Both the position numbers and the translations under genes were made by a program. From Niallia circulans (GTDB lineage Bacteria; Bacillota; Bacilli; Bacillales; Cytobacillaceae), in NCBI RefSeq assembly GCF_007273535.1, contig NZ_RIBP01000001.1:434001-498000 (forward strand): a stretch of DNA of 64,000 nucleotides. Reading direction: 5' to 3'. Under the pieces are notes generated by a model that saw only the letters and a program-made list of their open reading frames with translations, made no database searches and was not told the DNA's origin. Of this stretch, positions 9,170 to 17,795 are shown piece by piece (the first letter of the stretch is position 1; the number at the start of each line of letters is the position of its first letter).

Positions 9170-9952
9170 ATGCTTATTAACAAGATGAAATATATGTACA
9201 ATTTAACTTCACAGGAGCAGTATATTGTCAATTATATCCTTAAAAATCCTTCCATCGTTTTTGATTTGACTGCAAATGAGCTTGCAAAATTAACCTTTAC
9301 AAGTTCGTCAACAATCGTTAGGCTTTGTAAAAAGTTGGGTATGAAAGGTTATCCTGATTTTCAGCTAAAGCTTGCTCTTGAATATAAAGAAGTAGATCAA
9401 ACGAAACAAACAAGCATAAGTTATCAAAAAAACAGTATGGTCAGTGGATTAGAGATTATTCCTGAAATATATGAACAATCATTCGTTGAAACAAGAAGGC
9501 TCATTAATGAAGAAAGCTTAGGTAATATTGTTGAAATCCTTGCGAAAGCAAAACGAATAGATATTTATGGCGTTGATTTAAACTATTTTGTAGCACAGCA
9601 AGCTAGCGCTAAATGGAATGAAGTTGGGGTTATGGCAGTGGCCTTTAATAGTGCGAACGAGCACTACTTAACAAATTTAACAAATAGTGATACGACTGTT
9701 TCCTTTGTTATTTCTCATACTGGCAGGAATAAAGCGATGATTGATATTGCAAAGAAGCTAAGCAAAAATAATATGACAGTTATAGCAGTCACTGGAAGTC
9801 GGGATAGTTTGCTTGCTAAAATATGCAATGAAACCATATTAACGTATATGAAGGATGAACATTTTAAGCTTTCAAAAATATACAGAATGATGTCTTCCCT
9901 GTTTATCTTTGATGTATTATATATGAGTTCCTTGAAAAGCCAGTCGGAGTAA
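9170..9952 (+). CDS. RpiR/MurR-family transcriptional regulator
   Basis: 260 residues. The N-terminal HTH_6 domain (residues 1-75) contains LTANELAKLTFTSSSTIVRL. It is followed by a SIS sugar-phosphate binding domain (about 115-245) with SFVISHTGRNKAMIDIAKKL. Such proteins sense phosphosugars and control sugar or amino-sugar genes. It lies upstream of convergent dehydrogenase genes and 2.5 kb from a PTS IIC gene with a perfect palindrome in its leader, so it may control that block. A bidirectional terminator follows at once. Confidence 0.88.
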   Translation: MLINKMKYMYNLTSQEQYIVNYILKNPSIVFDLTANELAKLTFTSSSTIVRLCKKLGMKGYPDFQLKLALEYKEVDQTKQTSISYQKNSMVSGLEIIPEIYEQSFVETRRLINEESLGNIVEILAKAKRIDIYGVDLNYFVAQQASAKWNEVGVMAVAFNSANEHYLTNLTNSDTTVSFVISHTGRNKAMIDIAKKLSKNNMTVIAVTGSRDSLLAKICNETILTYMKDEHFKLSKIYRMMSSLFIFDVLYMSSLKSQSE

Positions 9953-9985
9953 AAATAGGGGAAGAGAATAAACTTTCATACATAG

Positions 9986-10022
9986 AAAAACAGTATCATC
10001 AAAATGAAATGATACTGTTTTT
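9986..10022. terminator. Bidirectional terminator between rpiR-type gene and dehydrogenase
   Basis: AAAAACAGTATCAT pairs perfectly with ATGATACTGTTTTT around a nine-base loop. T-runs on both strands serve the two convergent genes. Confidence 0.85.
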
Positions 10023-10027
10023 TATTA

Positions 10028-11011
10028 TTATAATAAGTCAGCCGCAAATTTAATGCCGGCATCCTTCCTAGCTGCTACTACCTGCTCTAAAACAGAATGG
10101 CTGTAATCAAGCAATTGATAGCACTGGTCATAATCCTTCCTGTTAAATATATCTTTGAATGCAACAAGCTCGTAGTACAGATTGTTGGTTGTTGTTTGGC
10201 TATTTAATTCCACTTTTGATGTGCCTGTGTGAAGCAATACTCGGCGACAGCCGTTTGCTCCATTTTCGACATGAATATAGCCTTTTTCACCTTGAATAAG
10301 GGCAAAGTTCATACTGTTTGTATCCTTGGCACCAACACATTCTGCGATAAAGTCAGGATAGTTTAAAACCAGCACTCCAGAGGTATCAATGCCATTGGCG
10401 TGCTTATTGGCAGTATAGCTAATTTGTTCAGGTGCACCGAAAAGATTCATGACGAAATGAAGGTTGTAAATATTAATATCCACCAAAGATCCGCCAGAGA
10501 ATTCTGGATTAAATACATTAGGTGTTTCACCTGCAAGCAAGGCATTATATCTGCTGGATAGCTGACTATAATTACATTGAACCAGCTTAATTTGCCCTAA
10601 TTTATCAAGGTTTTCTTTCACTAATTGGAAGTTCGGCAAATGAATAGTAGTTATTGCCTCAAATAGCATCAGGTTTTTTTGCTTTGCCAAAGCTATTAAA
10701 CTATCCAGTTCCTGCACAGTAGAAGTAAATGGTTTTTCACATATTACATGCTTGCCATGCTCAAGTGCTTGTTTTGCATGGTAGTAGTGAAGGCTGTTCG
10801 GTGAAGCAACATAAACAACTTCCACTTCATTGTCTTCAAACATTTCCTTCAAGTTTGTATAAATAGTAGATATATCATACTTGTCTGCAAGTGTTTTTGC
10901 TGTTTCTTGTTTACGGCTGTACATTGCTGTGCAGACAGCTTCGTCCGTTGATTCAACTCCAGCAAGAAATGCATCTACAATAAATCCTGTACCTATTGTC
11001 CCGATTTTCAT
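10028..11011 (-). CDS. Gfo/Idh/MocA-family oxidoreductase
   Basis: 327-residue NAD(P)-dependent sugar or polyol dehydrogenase. The N-terminal Rossmann fold starts GTIGTGFIVDAF. EHGKHVICEKPFTSTV (about 88-103) contains the EKP motif whose Lys contacts substrate, and a C-terminal GFO_IDH_MocA domain follows. It is the second gene of a pair: its ATG overlaps the stop of the upstream dehydrogenase (TAATG), so the two are translationally coupled. Substrate unknown; the pair may process the sugar taken up by the nearby PTS permease. Confidence 0.88.
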   Translation of the reverse strand: MKIGTIGTGFIVDAFLAGVESTDEAVCTAMYSRKQETAKTLADKYDISTIYTNLKEMFEDNEVEVVYVASPNSLHYYHAKQALEHGKHVICEKPFTSTVQELDSLIALAKQKNLMLFEAITTIHLPNFQLVKENLDKLGQIKLVQCNYSQLSSRYNALLAGETPNVFNPEFSGGSLVDINIYNLHFVMNLFGAPEQISYTANKHANGIDTSGVLVLNYPDFIAECVGAKDTNSMNFALIQGEKGYIHVENGANGCRRVLLHTGTSKVELNSQTTTNNLYYELVAFKDIFNRKDYDQCYQLLDYSHSVLEQVVAARKDAGIKFAADLL

Positions 11012-12039
11012 TATATAATCTCCGTTTCGTAATTAGCATTTTTTGCAGCATTGACACCATCATTCAATATTTGTAATACCGCTAAAACTTCCTCGTCTTT
11101 TACAGGTTTTTCTGTTTTTTGTTTAATACTTTGATAAAGCTTTTCGTATAAAATGCCATAGTCTGTCACTTCAGACTTTACCAACTCATGATGATCAATA
11201 CCGTTTGCATCAACAAAGGATAGCGTTCCCCAGTTACTCTCTTCCTCTGTTTCAAGGCTAACAGTGGTCGGTCCATGCTCATTTTTATGTTGATGTCCGC
11301 TGCTATACTTAATAAAGCTGCCTTTATCACCATGAACAATAAATTTTGGGTGGTTGATTTTTACGGCCAAGCTGCATTTAACAGTTGTTTTCAATTGCCC
11401 ATAGTGGAAATCTATATCAATATAATCATCTGATTCTCCAGGGTGGTAAACGCTCCTGACATCATAGTTGATTTTTTTCGGCTTTCCAAAAAGGGAATAA
11501 AGCTGATCAATTGTATGAACTGCGAGCCCGTGCATCATGCCGAATCCCTTATTAATATATTGTGGTCGGAAATAATCATAATGTGATTGTATTTCAATAA
11601 TTTGTCCAAGCACTCCGCTGTCTATTACCTTTTTTAATGTCAAAAAGTCGCCATCAAACCTTCTATTTTGATTTGCCATCGCGATCAAACCCTTTGATGC
11701 TGCAAAATCAAATATTTCTTTAGCTTCTTCAACAGTTGCTGCAAATGGTTTTTCTACCAGGACGTGTTTATTATGTTCTAGTGCTTTTCTAGCATATTCA
11801 GTATGACTGTCAACATGTGTGCAAATGACAATCAATTCAATTTCTGAATCCTCAAGCACTTCTTGTAGGTTTGTCGTGAACTGAATGGAAGGGTACCAGC
11901 CTTCTCTTTCTGTATCCCCGATGCGGTCCTCTTCTCTGCGATAAATGCTTTTTATTCTGATATTTTCTTTCCTTTCAAGGTACGGTAAGTGGTAATTGAC
12001 TACTGCATTCCCAAATCCAATAAAAGCAATTGTTAACAT
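11011..12039 (-). CDS. Gfo/Idh/MocA-family oxidoreductase
   Basis: 342 residues, again with a Rossmann start (AFIGFGNAVVNYHLPYLER) and the signature LEHNKHVLVEKPFAATVEEA. The C-terminal half contains the family dimer sheet (YDVRSVYHPGESDDYIDIDFHY, trimmed when compared). It resembles scyllo-inositol or similar polyol dehydrogenases (IolW/YvaA group), but I cannot fix the substrate. It is first in a two-gene operon and divergent from the PTS IIC gene across a 400-bp regulatory region. Confidence 0.87.
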   Translation of the reverse strand: MLTIAFIGFGNAVVNYHLPYLERKENIRIKSIYRREEDRIGDTEREGWYPSIQFTTNLQEVLEDSEIELIVICTHVDSHTEYARKALEHNKHVLVEKPFAATVEEAKEIFDFAASKGLIAMANQNRRFDGDFLTLKKVIDSGVLGQIIEIQSHYDYFRPQYINKGFGMMHGLAVHTIDQLYSLFGKPKKINYDVRSVYHPGESDDYIDIDFHYGQLKTTVKCSLAVKINHPKFIVHGDKGSFIKYSSGHQHKNEHGPTTVSLETEEESNWGTLSFVDANGIDHHELVKSEVTDYGILYEKLYQSIKQKTEKPVKDEEVLAVLQILNDGVNAAKNANYETEII

Positions 12040-12155
12040 AAGAAAATCTCCTTTCCATCTCTAAAATAATCATAGCATCATGGATTTACTTGAAAAAGGG
12101 GAGAAGAGGATTTAGGAGAGCGATTTCATTATTTGTAATTACTTGCATAGTTCAT

Positions 12156-12187
12156 GAAATTGAATTTCATTTCCCGAAATTGAATTC
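12156..12187. promoter_or_regulatory. Twin GAAATTGAATT boxes in divergent intergenic region
   Basis: GAAATTGAATTTC (12156-12168), itself nearly palindromic, is repeated as GAAATTGAATTC at 12176-12187. The copies begin 20 bp apart, or two helical turns. They lie ahead of the minus-strand dehydrogenase operon, so they could be an operator. No binding protein can be named. Confidence 0.45.
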
Positions 12188-12330
12188 TGACATTATAGCT
12201 GTTATAAACCCTATTAATTCTTAGTTTTTTATAAGTATCGCAAGTATTTCACTTGGGAAATAGTTTGTAGTTCTTGGTAAACAAAAGCGAAAAAAGCAAT
12301 TATTGGGGCCAGTTTCGAGATTTTGTGCTA

Positions 12331-12359
12331 TAGACAAATATTTTTCTAGACTCTATAAT
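12331..12359 (+). promoter_or_regulatory. Sigma-A-type promoter of the PTS IIC gene
   Basis: TAGACA, 17 bases, TATAAT. The -10 is perfect and the -35 close to consensus. Transcription would begin near 12366, immediately before the cre site and palindrome, placing both as roadblock-type operators. Confidence 0.75.
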
Positions 12360-12372
12360 CCGAATTAGTTTT

Positions 12373-12386
12373 AGATAGCGCTTACA
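12373..12386 (-). promoter_or_regulatory. cre site (CcpA operator)
   Basis: On the minus strand the site reads TGTAAGCGCTATCT, agreeing at every position with the Bacillus consensus TGWAARCGYTWNCW. It lies just after the predicted start of transcription of the PTS gene, so CcpA should repress when glucose is present. Confidence 0.85.
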
Positions 12387-12390
12387 AAAT

Positions 12391-12408
12391 GTATTTGTCG
12401 ACAAATAC
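12391..12408. promoter_or_regulatory. Perfect 18-bp palindrome, candidate operator
   Basis: GTATTTGTCGACAAATAC is its own reverse complement. It lies in the 5' leader four bases after the cre site and 36 bp before the PTS IIC start. The dimeric RpiR regulator 2.5 kb away is the nearest candidate to bind it. Confidence 0.7.
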
Positions 12409-12443
12409 GAGTAATGGTTAAAAGAAACTGGGGAGGGAAACAC

Positions 12444-13757
12444 ATGAGTAATCAAAAGAAATCCTTTTTAGAGAAAGTATCCGATTTTGTAGTGGATCGC
12501 CTGGCTGGACCGATGGCAAAGTTCGGTAATATTCCTGCAGTAGCAGCAGTTAAGGATGGATTAGTGGCGATTGTTCCCATTGTTATTATTGGCAGTTTGT
12601 TTTTGCTGATTGCCATGCTGGGAATGCCAGGAACCTTTAGTGAAGATCCTCTTATTCCTGTTCTTTCAGCTGTATCGGCGAAGTTTTTAATATTTTATAA
12701 TATGACAATGAATTTTTTATCGCTATATGCAGCAATAGCCATTGGGATGAGCTATGCTAAACGATTTGAAATTGATTCTATTAATGCTGCGTTACTTAGT
12801 ATCGCTGCCTTCTTCTTAATTAACATTAATGACCTATCAAACGGAATGAGTGTGACTAACTTTGCAGCAGGCGGGTTATTTGCCGCAATTATCAGCAGCT
12901 TAATTAGTATTCGGCTGTACCGCTTTTTCTTAGAAAGGAAAATCACGATCAGAATGCCAGATGGTGTTCCCGTAAATGTTACGAATGCCTTTGTTGCGTT
13001 AATTCCCTTTTTCGTTATTTTCACATTGTTATGGCTTGTACGCTCTATCCTTAACTTTGATATAACAACCTTTTTAAACACCGTTTTAGGACCAGTCTTT
13101 AGTGGTACAGATAGCATTTTTGTTTTTATCCCAAGAGTCTTAATCGGTCTGTTGCTTTGGGCAGTTGGCATGCATGGTGATAATATGATTGGGCCAATAT
13201 TTGAACCTTTAAAGCTGCAATGGGTCGCAGAAAATGCTAAGGCATTATCTAATGGTGTGGATATAAAGCAATTGCCGCATATATGGACAACAGTAGTAGA
13301 ACGTATCACAATTTGGCCAGCTGCTGCTTGGGGAATTTTATTCTGGATGTGGAAATCTAAGTTGAAGCAGGCAAGGACAATGGCAGGAATAGCAACACCT
13401 GCTGCATTATTTACCATTGTTGAGCCAGTAATCTTTGGCTTGCCGATTGTGTTAAATCCATTTTTCATCATTCCATTTATTCTATCTGGAACAATTGCTG
13501 CAATTGTCACCTATAGTGCGTTTTCCCTACATTTAATCAATAGAGTTTTTGTAGAATTACCGTGGGCAACACCGCCATTTATCTCTGGGTATGTTGCAAC
13601 AGGTGGTGACTGGAAAGGTGTATTGATGGTGGTAATTAATTTTGCCATAGGGGTTGTGGTGTATTACCCGTTCTGGAAAGCATATGAAAAATCAGAAAAG
13701 CAAAAAGAAAGCATGCAGGAAAATGAACAGACAACTGATTCCTCTGTATCTGTTTGA
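12444..13757 (+). CDS. PTS sugar transporter IIC component (CelB/LacE family)
   Basis: 437-residue membrane channel of a lactose/cellobiose/diacetylchitobiose-class phosphotransferase system. It has about ten helices, the early segment KDGLVAIVPIVIIGSLFLL, and the conserved loop MHGDNMIGPIFEPL, which corresponds to the GIHG region of CelB. I chose the second start because GGGGAGGG precedes ATG at 12444 by a normal distance. No IIA or IIB gene lies beside it, so it must borrow soluble partners encoded elsewhere. Expression should be subject to CcpA (cre) and a palindrome-binding regulator. Substrate unknown. Confidence 0.87.
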   Translation: MSNQKKSFLEKVSDFVVDRLAGPMAKFGNIPAVAAVKDGLVAIVPIVIIGSLFLLIAMLGMPGTFSEDPLIPVLSAVSAKFLIFYNMTMNFLSLYAAIAIGMSYAKRFEIDSINAALLSIAAFFLININDLSNGMSVTNFAAGGLFAAIISSLISIRLYRFFLERKITIRMPDGVPVNVTNAFVALIPFFVIFTLLWLVRSILNFDITTFLNTVLGPVFSGTDSIFVFIPRVLIGLLLWAVGMHGDNMIGPIFEPLKLQWVAENAKALSNGVDIKQLPHIWTTVVERITIWPAAAWGILFWMWKSKLKQARTMAGIATPAALFTIVEPVIFGLPIVLNPFFIIPFILSGTIAAIVTYSAFSLHLINRVFVELPWATPPFISGYVATGGDWKGVLMVVINFAIGVVVYYPFWKAYEKSEKQKESMQENEQTTDSSVSV

Positions 13758-13811
13758 TATATGAGCACAAAAGGGGAGTGAAAGGTTAGATTTTGTTAAT
13801 AATGCAAAAAT

Positions 13812-13838
13812 AATCCAGTTGTCATGTGCAACTGGATT
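13812..13838. terminator. Stem-loop after PTS IIC gene
   Basis: AATCCAGTTG and CAACTGGATT form a perfect 10-bp stem with a seven-base loop, 55 bp after the stop codon. The T-run is poor (AAATAGTTT), so termination may be partial. Confidence 0.6.
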
Positions 13839-13962
13839 AAATAGTTTAGCGAAATAAGGATAAAGTGGGAAAATAACGAAGAAAAGGATTGGATTATGTA
13901 GTAAAATACTCTTATACTCTAAAAAATTTTCAACGTAAAAGTAACGTGGCAAGGATGTATAA

Positions 13963-15273
13963 ATGAGAAATAAAAAATTGAAGTCAATTTTTATTATATC
14001 TTTTTTTATAGTAGTTATTTTCATGATGGTTAATATATATTCTTCTTATTCTAGTATAAAAAAAACGGCAGAAAACTCTATCGTTAACCAAAATATAGAA
14101 ACTGCCAAAAAAATAGCGGCTTCATTAGATACAGAAACATATAAAAAGTTTCTTGAAAATCCTGTAAAAAGCAAGGAGTATCACGTCATTCAACGCTATT
14201 TAGAAGACGCCAAGGAAAAAAACGGCTCTTTACATGTGTACACACTGCTAGTTAATAACCCTAATGTAACGAGGGCAATGATTGTTGCCTTGCAAGATAG
14301 TGAGCAAGAGTTTCCTATTGGCGGAATATGTACGATTCCAAAAGAACAGGTAGTGAAAGCTTACAATGGAAAGACTTTCTCAACTGACATTATCCAAGAT
14401 CCTATATACGGAGAATATCTGACAGTCGGAGTGCCTATTAAGGATCAAAAAGATGAAATTATCGGCTATCTTGGAATCGATATTAGTCCAGATACAATCA
14501 ATAATGTGAGTAAAAAGGCATTAAAAAGCAGTATTTCTGCCTTTATCTTTAGTGGTTTGTTTGTAATTCTCATGCTTGTTGCTTTTTTTGTCCTCCAAAA
14601 ATGGTATACAAGAGAGCTGAAAAAAGAAGTGGGCGATACAGAGGATACCTATCAATTTGAACTGCAATCATTAATATCATCTGTTCAATCATTACGTCAT
14701 GACTACTCAAATCATATTCAGGTACTGCATGGCTTGCTTAAGCTTGGACTTACAGACAAAGCCAATGATTATATCGCAACACTAACAAAAGAAGTGCATC
14801 TAATACAATCAATCAATTTAAATGTCAGCAACCCTGGCTTATCTGTGCTTTTGCAGACGAAAAAGCTTGCGGCTCAAAACCATAATATTGATATTCAATT
14901 TGATGTAATAGACAATAAGTATAAGAAAATAGCATCAACAGATTTAATCAAAATATTATCTAATTTAATAGATAATGCAATCGATGCAACGATAGATTTG
15001 CCTGAAGAACAACGAAAAATGAGTATTACGTGTAAGGCTGATGACAAAACATATTTATTTGAGATATGTAATACAGGACACCCGATAAATGATAAAGTGA
15101 AGGAGCAAATCTTCAAAAGAGGATTCTCAACGAAAAAGGCCCAAAGGGGAAAAATCAGGGGTCAAGGGCTATTTATTGTTAAAGAAGTAGTGAATAGATA
15201 TGGTGGGGAAATTTCTATTCAGTCACAAAAACAAGAGACAATTGCCCGTGTGGAAATACCAACAAACAAATAG
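13963..15273 (+). CDS. Membrane sensor histidine kinase with Spo0B-like H-box and GHKL ATPase
   Basis: 436 residues. There is a transmembrane helix at about 5-27, an extracellular sensor region (30-185) and a second helix (190-215). The phosphoacceptor segment LRHDYSNHIQVLHGLLKLG (about 244-262) has the RHDxxNHxQ form of DcuS/LytS/Spo0B-type kinases. The ATPase follows, with LSNLIDNAIDA (N box) and GQGLFIVKEVVNRYGG (G box). No response-regulator gene adjoins it, so it is an orphan kinase in this window. It lies 200 bp after the PTS permease and may sense the same nutrient. CAAGGATG supports the start. Confidence 0.85.
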   Translation: MRNKKLKSIFIISFFIVVIFMMVNIYSSYSSIKKTAENSIVNQNIETAKKIAASLDTETYKKFLENPVKSKEYHVIQRYLEDAKEKNGSLHVYTLLVNNPNVTRAMIVALQDSEQEFPIGGICTIPKEQVVKAYNGKTFSTDIIQDPIYGEYLTVGVPIKDQKDEIIGYLGIDISPDTINNVSKKALKSSISAFIFSGLFVILMLVAFFVLQKWYTRELKKEVGDTEDTYQFELQSLISSVQSLRHDYSNHIQVLHGLLKLGLTDKANDYIATLTKEVHLIQSINLNVSNPGLSVLLQTKKLAAQNHNIDIQFDVIDNKYKKIASTDLIKILSNLIDNAIDATIDLPEEQRKMSITCKADDKTYLFEICNTGHPINDKVKEQIFKRGFSTKKAQRGKIRGQGLFIVKEVVNRYGGEISIQSQKQETIARVEIPTNK

Positions 15274-15278
15274 TAGCG

Positions 15279-15316
15279 AAAAGGACTGATAAGCAATTTT
15301 ACTTATCAGTCCTTTT
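15279..15316. terminator. Bidirectional terminator
   Basis: AAAAGGACTGATAAG and CTTATCAGTCCTTTT form a perfect 15-bp stem around an eight-base loop, between the convergent kinase and MFS genes. Confidence 0.9.
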
Positions 15317-15319
15317 GGA

Positions 15320-16822
15320 TTATTTAGCTGCTTCTGGTTCGTTTCTCATAGCTTGCTGTTCTTTCTTTTGTGATGCTGATTGTGTTCCTGGTGATACTTT
15401 TTTGATAAAGAAGGACAGAATTAAGCCGACTATAGCAATTCCGATGATTACAACATAAGCATCATTAATTCCCTGTATTGTTGCATCTAACATCATTTGA
15501 GCTTGGTTGCCAGCATTTCCGCCAGCAGTCATTGCATCTGTTAAATGCGTTTCCGTACGGGTTGTCATAATCGTTACAAGTAAGGAAGTACCTACAGCAC
15601 CAGCGACTTGTCTGATTGTATTGGAAATGGCCGTACCATGTGCAGTCAAGCTTGCAGGCAGCTGATTTAAACCGGCTGTTTGAATTGGCATTAACATAAG
15701 TGCCATGCCGATACGTCGGAATGTAGACATAAGAACTAGATAGGTATAGCTCGTAGAATCAGTTAGGTCAACAAAACCAATTGTAGTAATAATCATAATA
15801 ATAATACCGCTAATGGACAGCCATTTTGCACCATAGCGGTCGAAGAGTCTGCCTGTAATAGGCATTAGGAAGCCCATAACTAGTGCTCCAGGCAGTAATA
15901 ATAGTCCTGATTCTAAAGCTGAATAGCCGCGGGCACTTTGTAAATATAATGGCAGCAGCATCATATCAGCATACATAACCATTGTTACAGCAATGTTGAT
16001 AACCGTGGTTAAGGAGAACATATTATATTTAAAGGCTTTAAGATCCAGTAATGGACTTTTTGAAGTCAACTGTCTCCAGCTGAAAAGTGCAAGTGCTATA
16101 ATACCGATTGCAATAGAAGCTAACACCTCAGCACTTGACCAGCCTTCACTGCCAGCTCGGCTAAAGCCATATAATAATGTACCAAAACCAATTGTAGACA
16201 GAAGGACACTGAAAATATCCATTTTAGTCGCAACTTGCTCCGACACATTTTTCAAGTAAATAAAGCCAAAAATAATCACTAAAATGGAGAAAGGAATCAT
16301 GGCATAGAACATTACTTCCCATTTATAGTTTTCAAGAACATAACCAGCTAATGTTGGTCCAATGGCCGGAGCGAAAATGATCGCAAAGCCAACCATTCCC
16401 ATTGCTCCACCTCTTTTATTTGCAGGGAAAATCGAAAAGATTACGTTTGTTAGAAGCGGCATGATGATACCAGCCCCAGCTGCTTGAATCATACGGCCAG
16501 TTAAGAGAACTGGGAAGCTTGTTGCTAAAGCTGATACGATCGTACCTGCCAAGAAAATAAACATAGACGCTTGAAATAGTTGGCGGGTCGAGAAGCGTTG
16601 CATAAAATAGGCTGTGATTGGTATAAGAATTCCATTAACTAACATATAGCCAGTTGTGAGCCATTGTGCAGTTGCCGCCGTAATGTCGAAATCGACCATT
16701 AATTCTGGAGTTGCAACGCTCATTAATGTTTGGTTTAACGTTGCTAAGAAAGCTCCTAAAATCATAATAAATAAAATAGGCCCTTTTTTAATTGTACTTG
16801 TAGAAGTATCTGTATTACTCAA
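15320..16822 (-). CDS. DHA2-family MFS multidrug efflux permease
   Basis: 500-residue, 14-helix drug:H+ antiporter of the EmrB/LmrB type. The first helix carries LNQTLMSVATPELM in place of the usual LDxTIVNVALP (motif D1). Motif C appears as GFAIIFAPAIGPTLAGYVLE. The hydrophilic C-terminal tail (SPGTQSASQKKEQQ) is cytoplasmic. It is divergent from a TetR gene across 215 bp holding palindromes that read TTACAC/GTGTAA and ATTTACAT/ATGTAAAT. Repression by that regulator and induction by a drug-like ligand is the expected scheme. An MFS relative lies at the left end of the window. Confidence 0.9.
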   Translation of the reverse strand: MSNTDTSTSTIKKGPILFIMILGAFLATLNQTLMSVATPELMVDFDITAATAQWLTTGYMLVNGILIPITAYFMQRFSTRQLFQASMFIFLAGTIVSALATSFPVLLTGRMIQAAGAGIIMPLLTNVIFSIFPANKRGGAMGMVGFAIIFAPAIGPTLAGYVLENYKWEVMFYAMIPFSILVIIFGFIYLKNVSEQVATKMDIFSVLLSTIGFGTLLYGFSRAGSEGWSSAEVLASIAIGIIALALFSWRQLTSKSPLLDLKAFKYNMFSLTTVINIAVTMVMYADMMLLPLYLQSARGYSALESGLLLLPGALVMGFLMPITGRLFDRYGAKWLSISGIIIMIITTIGFVDLTDSTSYTYLVLMSTFRRIGMALMLMPIQTAGLNQLPASLTAHGTAISNTIRQVAGAVGTSLLVTIMTTRTETHLTDAMTAGGNAGNQAQMMLDATIQGINDAYVVIIGIAIVGLILSFFIKKVSPGTQSASQKKEQQAMRNEPEAAK

Positions 16823-16856
16823 TATATAACTTCCTTTCCTTTGCTATAGACTTAAT

Positions 16857-16976
16857 TTACACAGTGTAAGATAATTAACATGGCATAAAGTAGATTATAA
16901 ACCGTCAGTGCTATTTTGCAATTTACAATTGTGAGTATTGTGTAAACTAATTTACATATTATAAGATAATGTAAAT
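16857..16976. promoter_or_regulatory. Palindromic operators in the MFS/TetR divergent region
   Basis: TTACACAGTGTAA (16857-16869) is a palindrome around a central A and sits at the MFS start side. ATTTACAT (16950-16957) with ATGTAAAT (16969-16976) is a perfect 8-bp inverted repeat on the tetR side. A third TGTAAA half-site (16941-16946) lies between. The shared TTTACA/TGTAAA core suggests binding by the adjacent TetR protein. Confidence 0.65.
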
Positions 16977-17037
16977 AAGATAGAGGATTTAGTACATTAA
17001 AATCATATTTGTTTATTAGGGAGGAAGGGATAAGCCG

Positions 17038-17643
17038 ATGGATGCTTCCAAAAATCAAACAGATCCGAGAATTATTCGTACAAGACATTTAATAAAAGAG
17101 GCTTTTGTCGACCTATTAAAGGAAATGGATATAGAGAAAATGTCTGTCAGTAAAATTGCAGCGCGAGCGACTATAAGTCGGGTAACCTTCTATCTGCATT
17201 ACCGTGACATACCAGATATGTTAGAAAAGATGGCTGACGACATGATAGAGGATATTCAGCAAATTCTTTACTCTCAAGGTGATAAGCAATATTCTAGTAA
17301 TGCTGATTGGCTGATGTTAACGAGCTTGCTTGAACATTTTGCGGAGCATGCTAGTTTTTATAAAGAGACATTAGGCTCCAGAAAAACACCAATTTTTATG
17401 GAGAGATTGTCAAATGAGTTGACGAAAATGATAACAGAGCGTATTAAGGAGAAAGGCGCTGCTAAAATTGGAAATGGAAAGGAAGAAATTCAAACAGATA
17501 TTGCAATGTGGTACGGTTCCTCAGCACTAATTGGTACAATTGTGGCATGGTTACGTAACGATATGCCTTATTCTCCACATTTTCTTGCAAAGCAGTTTTA
17601 TCTGCTGGCACATAAACTGGAAATTGATAACCTTCTAAGTTAG
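17038..17643 (+). CDS. TetR/AcrR-family transcriptional regulator
   Basis: 201 residues. The N-terminal TetR HTH (RIIRTRHLIKEAFVDLL then MSVSKIAARATISRVTFYLHY, each under 21 residues as read) lies at about 12-60. It is followed by an all-helical ligand domain of the YxaF/DhaS-like C-terminal type. The gene is divergent from the DHA2 exporter, so it very probably represses that gene and itself. GGGAGGAAGGG precedes the ATG by a normal distance. Confidence 0.88.
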   Translation: MDASKNQTDPRIIRTRHLIKEAFVDLLKEMDIEKMSVSKIAARATISRVTFYLHYRDIPDMLEKMADDMIEDIQQILYSQGDKQYSSNADWLMLTSLLEHFAEHASFYKETLGSRKTPIFMERLSNELTKMITERIKEKGAAKIGNGKEEIQTDIAMWYGSSALIGTIVAWLRNDMPYSPHFLAKQFYLLAHKLEIDNLLS

Positions 17644-17717
17644 GAAAGTTGGTTAAACTATTATTAGTAAATGTATAAAATAGGAATTGGAAACAAAAAA
17701 TATCAGCAATTCCCTTT

Positions 17718-17750
17718 AAGGTCTTATTCTTCGGAATGAGCCCTTTTTTT
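17718..17750 (+). terminator. Terminator of tetR gene
   Basis: AAGGTCTTATTC pairs with GAATGAGCCCTT around a TTCG tetraloop (one wobble, one mismatch), then seven Ts. Confidence 0.8.
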
Positions 17751-17795
17751 AATAAGGTATTCATTTAGTTAAGGTTTATATAGCGAGGTTTTTTT

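Noticed and set aside
12752..13510. 252-codon open frame on the minus strand
   Set aside because: It runs entirely antisense through the PTS IIC gene, has no plausible ribosome site and an unnatural composition.
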